Shown here one piece after another: positions 56,996 through 64,000 of a stretch of 64,000 bases of DNA. Position 1 is the first letter of the stretch; each line of letters starts with the position of its first letter. Location of the stretch: the NCBI GenBank assembly GCA_037013495.1, contig CM072811.1, forward strand, positions 14,451,190 to 14,515,189, read 5' to 3'. The notes beneath the pieces are model-generated. The model was given only the letters and a program-made list of their open reading frames with translations. It had not been told where the DNA came from and ran no database searches. The DNA is from Hippophae tibetana (Eukaryota > Streptophyta > Magnoliopsida > Rosales > Elaeagnaceae). The position numbers and the translations under genes were made by a program.

Positions 56996-57860
56996 AGTAG
57001 AGAATGAAGTTCCTTCTCCAAAACTTAAATTGCACATTGTCCCCAATGTGCACATATAAATATGAAAAAGTAAAAGGAAAGAAAACACTTTTAGTCATGG
57101 CACACAACATCTATCTTTGAAATGCTCATTCTTGTTGCACCATTTCTCTCAACATTTACTCACCTACAAAATTAAAACAATAAAAATATAAGTAAAATAA
57201 TGTTAGGGTGCCTCCCAACCAGTGTCACGTTTAATGTCCTTGACTAGACTATCATATCAAGTCCGAAGGTGTATCCTCCTTTGTCCATTTACTTTTGAGT
57301 TTGCCCAAAAATATTTTGAGTATTGATTTGTTCAATAATAATTTTTTTCCTATTTACAAACACGATACTCAATTCTCTTATCATGTTATATTTTTGGTTT
57401 ATTTTTATAAGCACTCCACCGTAACTTATCCAATTTATGTATTTTCAACATCTTTTTCACCTCTCTATTGAACTCTTTCGCTTGCCTACTTGATTGGGGA
57501 TGGGAAGGTAAAAGTGTGAGGTCTAAACTTGGTGGCCTTTTAATTGATGGTTTGAGCTTAGATCCTATCTAAAAAATTTCCTTGATCGCTTTTGCTACAC
57601 ATATGAGAAGCGCGTCCTCCAAAAAGTTTATACAGTCCACAATATCAACCCTTGATTCCATAGTTTCACAGTTAAAATAGGTTGAGTTTTTTTCTAATGA
57701 ATTTATGTCCTTGATAAAGAAAGGAGTATAAGAAGAAATACAATCAATTTCTTGAATTGTAATACTAATCTCCTCTTGAATCTCCACAAAAATTGTATCT
57801 TTATTTAAATATTTTTTATATATTTTTCTCTCTTTTTAGCACCAAAAATTGATCAAAATT
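56996..57860 (-). repeat. 3' end of an Athila-like internal region with PPT
   Basis: On the minus strand CATTGGGGACAATGTGCAAT then TTAAGTTTTGGAGAAGG (about 57010-57060) is the PPT context. Upstream (minus sense), TGGTTGGGAGGCACCCTAAC (about 57200-57222) matches the conserved post-pol motif, also seen at 24339. The 72-codon frame at 57787-57569 lies here and has no recognised domain. Confidence 0.55.
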
Positions 57861-58560
57861 ATGCTAATGATGACTCCTTAGGGTTTATAGGGTGTTTCAA
57901 GGGTTAAATATAGCCTAGGGGGAATCTAGATCATCAGATCAGCTTCAGATCAAGGGTTGAGATAAAAAAATAAAAATTAACAGTGGCAACCAATGACAGC
58001 GTGACACGTGACACACATAATTTTATGGGTAAATCAGAGTGCGACGCGTGATAGATGAGACTATTCCAAGTCAACGTATGCTAAGTCATCGCCACAAAAC
58101 ATAACATGATTCGTGGAAACAATTGGCGTGGTGCATAGGTGGAACTGGTAAATGAATCAGGTCTAAATGTGTGGCGAGCACGTTGACCAAGCGTGGTAAG
58201 GTCAGGATGAACGCCATGTTGACACGTGGCAAGGTACTGCATCACTCCTCATATGCGGCGATCTTTGATTGGTTGTATCTACTGATGTGACATTCTTATG
58301 GCTTGCCTAGTCAGCTCCTCTATTTACTTGACATGCCATGAAGCAACTTTTGATTGGTCGTGTGTTAAAAATTTCTAAAACAAATCGTAAAAATTCAAAA
58401 AAAATTCCAAAAATTATATTTTCACCCATTTTTACTAAAATATTTATATTTTAATATTTTTAATCTCAAAAAAATTATTTATTAAATAAAACAAACAAAT
58501 ATTATGTAAAACATTGTACTAATTACTCTAATTTCATAGAGTAATCAACAATTTACCAAC
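57861..58560 (-). mobile_element. Second copy of the LTR U3-like segment
   Basis: 58215-58555 repeats 55395-55720 in the same orientation: ACACGTGGCAAG, CATCACTCCTCA, GATTGGTTGTATCTA, TATTTTCACCCATTTTTACT, TTATTAAATAAAACAAACAA. The part before it (57900-58210) is more GC-rich with GACACGTGAC and GTGGCGAGCACG motifs. Together with 54650-56995 it may represent the other LTR of the same element, truncated. Confidence 0.45.
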
Positions 58561-60405
58561 AAAGGCTCAATTAGATTATAACATGTAAATTGATTCATTA
58601 TCAAGTTGTGATAAAAATATTCCTTTTGTGTATAATATTTCAATCATTAGGGTTGACCTTTTGAAATTAAAATACCTATAATTCTTATAGAATTTGATAT
58701 ATCTATGATAATTTGTGATATGAGGTACTTTTGGGTCATATTCTATTTTTTTGTAATAAAAATTATTAACATTAAAATAAAAATTTTAATAATTATTTTA
58801 TCCTAAAATTTTCAAAGTATTTTAACATATGTTTATTATGCTTCATATCCTAGAATATCAAATAAATCAGCTAGAAGCATTTGACACTTCGTGTATTTAT
58901 ATCATTTCTAGAATGTAATTATAATGTAAGTCTTTAATTTATTTTTATATATTGGAAGTCTTTAATTTTTTGAAAAAATGGTATTATCTTTAGTTAGTTA
59001 AATAATAATCTTAATTATTGGATTAACTTTGTAGCACAATTTGAAATAAAGATGTGCATAAAATAATATAAATAATATTAAAGATAATTATTCTATATAC
59101 TAAAATTTATAAACAATTTTTTAATGAAATAAACTATTTTAAAAATTATATTAAATTTAAAATTATAATATAAATATTATATGAATTTTATGCAAAGCAC
59201 GACTCAGGCCCAGCTTAATCAATTGCGAGGCTATAGGCGTGACTTATTACAAAGCCATTTATATAATACGTTCAATAATTTTTCATTGAATTTGAAAATT
59301 TTAAAGGTATTATATTTAATCATTTAAAATATAAATATTAAAACATTAAATAAAAAAACAAGCACACATAAATTTAAGATAATTGATAAACTTTATTTTG
59401 TGAACACAAATAAATAATTTTTTTCCTTCATAATTTTTAAAAATAAAAAAATAAAAACTTATTTAAATTGTTAAATTTTTTAAGATGGGATTAAGATTTT
59501 GATCTAACTCACTTTTAAAAGAGGGCATGTCCCATTATCACCTCATTAGTTAGTTATTTATTTTCTTGAAGATTAAGTACATTTTTTTAAGATTTATAAA
59601 TTTAAAATTTTAAAATATGGAAAAGAAAAGAAAATATTTATTAAATATATGTCTATTTTCATGTAGCAAATAATTCTTCCATGTAATTTAATAATTGTAT
59701 CATTTTTTAAATGTTTTTAACTAGTAATAAATTATTAAATTTACACCGATAAAAGAATTCATTTTATTAGTAGTAATATGCACACCATTTATTATATATA
59801 TATAATAACAAATAATATGAAAAAAAATATTTTGATGAGAACAACTGAATGTTTATTAATTAAAAAATTATTAAAAATAAAATTATTAATTGCATAATTA
59901 ATATGATATATATATATATTTTAATTAAGATAAAAATAATATCTCAAATATAAAAATTCATGGATTCGGATTTAAAGAGATGCAAGATTTATTATTTATC
60001 AAGTTTTACGTTATATGTGGTGGTAGAGACATGCTACTCAAAAATGATCATTTCTTTATTCTATAATATTAGATTAGGCTACGAAAATGTATTGCATCAT
60101 GCTCATGTCATGTTTGCGTAATGTATTTGTGTCATGTTGTTTTTACCTATTGATTGATACATCAAGAATATTTAGACTATTTTTTTAATTAAATTATTTA
60201 TAATGATAAAAATTATAGGACTTTTACATTTATAATGCAATTAATGAAAAATTCTAATTAAATCATGCTGTGTTCACGTAATAAACTAGTTCATGTCATG
60301 CTAATGTCCTGTTGTATCAGGGTTGCTACTATACACTAAGAAAAAGAAATAAAAGGATAAAAAATTATTTTTAATACATTTTAAATTTTACAAAAAATAA
60401 TAAAA
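58561..60405. other. AT-rich non-coding region
   Basis: Strongly AT-rich. No reading frame, repeat boundary or structured RNA was recognised. Confidence 0.6.
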
Positions 60406-60724
60406 CTAATAAAAAATACTCCATCCGTCTTAACTAGAACTTGATAGTTTCCTAGATAGCCTTTGAAGTGGCCCTGGAATATTTTCAAAGTGTGCCCTGA
60501 CGTGAGCCTTTAAAATGATTTCGCGATAATATGTAAAATGTCTATAAGTTAGTTTGGTTGATAGACAATACTTTATATATTTATTACTTTTTATAAATGT
60601 TGAATTTATGTGTCATATAAGTTAAAAATTTAAAATTGAATAATTAAAATTAATGAAAATTTGTACACTATATCTCCAATTATAATACTATTCTAGAAAA
60701 TAATTAGTTATTGAATAATTACTT

Positions 60725-61225
60725 TTACTACAACAAAGAAATACATTTTGGTGTAGTTCCATATTGAAAAAACTCATAATAATTATACCTAAAGACTTTT
60801 AGGTATAGTTCGAAGCCTTTTTTAAATATGTTAATTATAGTCGTACTTAAAAATAAAAAGTTGCGTATCTATTTTTTTTTCTTAGTTTTCAAACACTTTT
60901 AGGTACATTTCTTAATAGCAAAGCTTTATGTACCGTTATTAGTTGTACCTAAAAGTTATCTTTTAGATACTGTTAACAACTATACCTAAAACAGGTTTTT
61001 TAAGTACAGTTAACAACTATACATAAAGTACTTTTAGGTACCGTTAATATTCGTACAAAAATGTTTTACAAATTTAAAACAATTGTATCAAAAAAGTCTT
61101 TTTTTAGATACAATTAACAACCATATTTAAAGCTTGAGTTTTAATTATAGTTAATCACTCTACATAAAACACTAATAGGATATATTAGCAACTATACTTA
61201 AAAGTTTTATAAATTTAAATTTACA
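60725..61225 (+). repeat. Array of TTTTAGGTAC / GTTAACAACTATACCTAAA motifs, possible CACTA-like terminus
   Basis: Starts near ACTACAACAAAGAAATAC (60729), which resembles a CACTA end with its first base changed. About ten direct and inverted copies of TTTTAGGTACAGTT and AACTATACCTAAA follow. Dense short inverted motifs next to such a terminus are typical of CACTA subterminal regions. No second terminus or transposase was seen. Confidence 0.5.
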
Positions 61226-62142
61226 TCTCCCCCACATCACACAACACAATATAGCACAACATAACACAAAGTCTCAGCTACCTCCATGTGTGGCCATTTT
61301 AGCCAAACTTCCTTACCATCACATGTCATGCCAATCGTCATACACCACCCTTGTCACATTCTAGGCCCGTCGTACGCTTGCCACATCTCATGCCATTTGA
61401 GTCCTTACACGCCTTGACTAGTCTATCACTCGTGCCTTTCTTGCTTGGAATTTGTCCACCATATGTGCTACCCCTTTACGTCATCATCGTCTGCATCTAG
61501 CCCACCCCTTGCGCACCTTCCCAATCTACCTTCTTATGCTGCACCACCCCCTTTGGTATATTTTTGTGCAATAGTTGTGAAAGTGTTCTTATGTTTCATT
61601 TTTTAAGATTTTAGATTTTAATAATTTACATTACAATATTTTGAAAATTATTTATGTTTCATGAAGGTGAAATGTGAGTTCCTATATGAAAGATTCCAAC
61701 ACCTAGTACACAACCAAGGCATGAAGATACCGACTCCTAAAAGACTCATATGTAACTTATGTGCAACGGAATAAAGAGAAAAGAAAAAATATACATAATA
61801 AAATTCAAGTAGTAGACAAAATAATTCCACAACAGATAAAAATAGATAAGCAGGAAAATATTACGAAAGAGAGAGATACTTTTCAATCATAGTTTAAATC
61901 TCATATGTAGATATATACTCAAGTGAAACAATGATTGTACTAACTAACATAAGAGTAGAGAATAAAAACATAGTCATGTAACGAGACAAACTCATATAAA
62001 ATCCATGCCTATGTGGTAAAATTCTCAGGTTATTATGATAATCACTCGATAGTAATAAATTCATTAAAATAAAATAAACAAATGCAACTCAATAGACAAC
62101 TATATACATAAATACCTCTATTAGTTAGGACTCCTACCCTAA
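61226..62142. other. Non-coding region, pyrimidine-rich then AT-rich
   Basis: 61230-61560 is unusually C-rich on the plus strand, with many CACCAC, GCCAC and CATGCCA words but no long frame; it may be interior DNA of the element starting at 60725. 61560-62142 is AT-rich without a gene. Confidence 0.45.
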
Positions 62143-63914
62143 TGATGGACAAGACTGACATGCAATGCCCATCTTGCAAATTATTTGGTTTTATATTTGT
62201 AAAACTCTCGTAAGTGTATGAATCATTTTATAGCAAATGATAAATATACTCCTAAGGTCAATCTAATGAAAGAATATATATGGTTTAATTTTTAATTTAT
62301 TATTTAAATTTTTAAAAACAAAATTAAATCCTAAACATCTGTCATGATATTTTGGTGTTTGTGTTATAATCTAATAATATAATCAAAATAAACAATAATG
62401 CAAATTTTTATCATTCATAACAGTGAAGTATTTATGGATATAATAATTAAGTTAATTATATTCCTCATATTATTTAAGTTATTAAATATATAAATTGATA
62501 TTTGTTAATTTTCTCTTTTTGGTATGAAAGTGTCCTTGGGCAGAACCCAAATTTTTTTGTTTAATATTAACTAACTAATATCCTTAAGTGGAGTCAATTA
62601 ATTAGACTTTATTCAAGATATCCAAAATAAACCAAAGAATTTAATTATTCGAGTACTAACTTTTAAGTTTTAAAATCATTATTAAAAATATGTCGTTAAT
62701 ATATTTTCGAATAATAGTTCTTATAAAAAAATTTGAAATAGAGATTCACTCTAACTACAGGGCGATTGTACCAACAAATAAAAGAACACTACTCTAAATT
62801 AGTTCGGATAATTAAACCTTAAAATCTGATTTTCAGATTTAAGTTTGTAATAAAAAATATAATATATTTCTCTCTAATATCCTTAATATAAAATATTGAA
62901 TAAAAAAATCAATTTATTTTATAAAAATGTTTTACCTAATTAATATTTCAGAAGCATAACAACGTTATTATTATATCATATTTACAAACAGCTAGTCATG
63001 TTAAAATTAATCACAAAAAAATTAAACATATCATATAAGAATAAAGCATTAAAAATATATGTAAAAAATTTATTTTAAAATTATACCTCAAAAGAATCCT
63101 TATAGAACTTTAATGTTAATTCTGTTGCTGGATAACTTCCAAACGGATTTGCATTTCCGTTTATTGAATCAAAAACTAAAAATCAATAAAAGCATAGCTA
63201 GTTCTTCTCAAAAAGAGAAAAAACTTTAAAACTAAAAAAATAAAGAAATAAGAAAACTTTCTAGAGAGAGAAAGTGTTCATAAAATTCTCTGTTTTGGAA
63301 TAAGGGAAGAAGGTCCTTTTATAGGTGAGGAAAAGGCCAAAAAGAGGGAAAATTATTTCAAAATTTGAATTTGGAAGCATTTGGACAGGTTGGCACGCGT
63401 ATGCGTTGCAAAACTATCGATAGAGGGGCAGTTGGCACGCATGGGACATGGTGATTAGTGTGCTGGCAGTTGTGTGTTGGTGCAAGTGAAAGAGCACAAT
63501 GTGTGCCAAGCATATGTCGAGCGTGTGTTGGGCGTGTGCCGACCACATGTAGGTGTGTGCTAGGCGTGTGCCAATGTGTGCTAGGCATATGTTGGGCGTA
63601 CACGTGCAGGACTTGGCACCGATGGGTAGTTACGCGCACGATTTTGACTTTTTGACATTTTGTCCAATTTTTCCATCTTTTTTACTTTTCCTCATTTCTT
63701 TTCTCAATATATTTGTGATGTATTGCCTCCAGTATATTTTTTTGAGTATTTAAGTTAGTTTTGAACAAAAATACATGAAAAACAATAAAAATACTCGTGA
63801 TTCATAAAACAAAAATTTATATAAAAATATGATAAAATCATACAAATATAAATATATTTAATCAATTAAAATATATAAAATCATGGTAATTTTAGTGCTT
63901 TTAAGCACTCATCA
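62143..63914 (-). mobile_element. Family A LTR, copy 6 (subfamily A2)
   Basis: On the plus strand it runs from TGATGGACAAGACTGACATG to AAGCACTCATCA. It matches copy 5 most closely (TGTTTTGGAATAAG, AAGAAGGTCCTTTTATAGG). Minus-strand TATA box CTATAAAAGG at about 63313-63322. A GC-rich, GT-rich tandem block lies at about 63390-63645. Flanks CCTAA and CAACC do not match, so a target duplication is not visible; solo LTR or truncated element remain possible. The last 86 bases of the window hold nothing recognisable. Confidence 0.8.
63460..63610. repeat. GT-rich tandem block in LTR copy 6
   Basis: About six imperfect units of roughly 20 bases built on GTGTGTGCTAGGCGTGTGCC. In other family A copies the same position holds differently composed GC-rich units. 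Confidence 0.65.
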
Positions 63915-64000
63915 CAACCCCCAACCAGCTTCTTACTAATCTCTTATTAAGAGAAGCGATAAAAACTAAAAATTAAACTATACTAAATCACTTTCGTGGA

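Noticed and set aside
57569-57787. 72-codon acidic frame as a gene
   Set aside because: It sits beside the PPT and post-pol motif of an Athila-like remnant and has no recognised domain, so it is most likely retroelement sequence.
60415-60450. TACTCCATCCGTCTTAACTAG resembling a Stowaway MITE terminus
   Set aside because: No inverted partner (ACGGATGGAGTA type) or TA duplication was found nearby.
1-64000. CRISPR arrays, rRNA genes, bacterial operons, phage or virus genes
   Set aside because: None seen. Repeats are minisatellites or LTRs, and coding signals are spliced plant genes or retroelement proteins.

Overview
This window looks like AT-rich nuclear DNA of a flowering plant, most likely a eudicot. 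It has one spliced host gene with GT-AG introns, plant-type Ty1/copia and Athila-like Ty3/gypsy remnants, CACTA and TRIM fragments, and no bacterial-style gene packing. The species cannot be told from the sequence alone.

The one host gene that reads as intact is a homologue of NLA/BAH1, an SPX-RING E3 ubiquitin ligase, on the plus strand at 29805-35202. It has six exons and encodes 324 residues. Two decayed host genes lie on the minus strand. One is the C-terminal half of an ABCC (MRP-type) ABC transporter, whose exons at about 45945-45560 and 39600-39231 are separated by nested retroelements. The other is a TSPO (tryptophan-rich sensory/translocator protein) pseudogene at 50076-49595.

Nearly everything else is transposon. 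(1) 1-8 kb: Athila-like gag fragments on both strands, two long LTRs of one family (family A) and rearranged 3' non-coding retroelement DNA. (2) 8-15.4 kb: non-coding LTR pieces with minisatellites and G-box-like motifs. (3) 15.5-22.8 kb: a degenerate copia element carrying two family A solo LTRs, each flanked by a perfect 5-bp target duplication (GTTAT and GACCC). (4) 22.8-28.7 kb: a CACTA end, an Athila-like pol remnant, its 3' region with another family A solo LTR (duplication ATCTA), and a second LTR type. (5) 28.7-35.2 kb: the NLA gene, with retroelement debris in intron 2 and a tRNA-like relic in intron 3. (6) 35.36-38.46 kb: a copia element bounded by the duplication TCACT, just past the NLA stop codon. 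(7) 39.2-46 kb: the broken ABCC gene containing a split LTR, a tandem TRIM array and a fairly well preserved copia element. (8) 46-49 kb: a copia remnant abutting a CACTA end. (9) 49.6-50.1 kb: the TSPO pseudogene. (10) 50-64 kb: AT-rich non-coding DNA with minisatellites, gypsy LTR debris, a CACTA-like repeat array and a sixth family A LTR.

The genes do not form a pathway. The window is a gene-poor region built by successive nested insertions, and the target duplications let part of the insertion order be read directly. I found no convincing new molecular system. The most unusual structures are the TRIM array interrupted by a copia element, the fast-changing GC-rich blocks inside family A LTRs, and the load of insertions in and next to the NLA gene.
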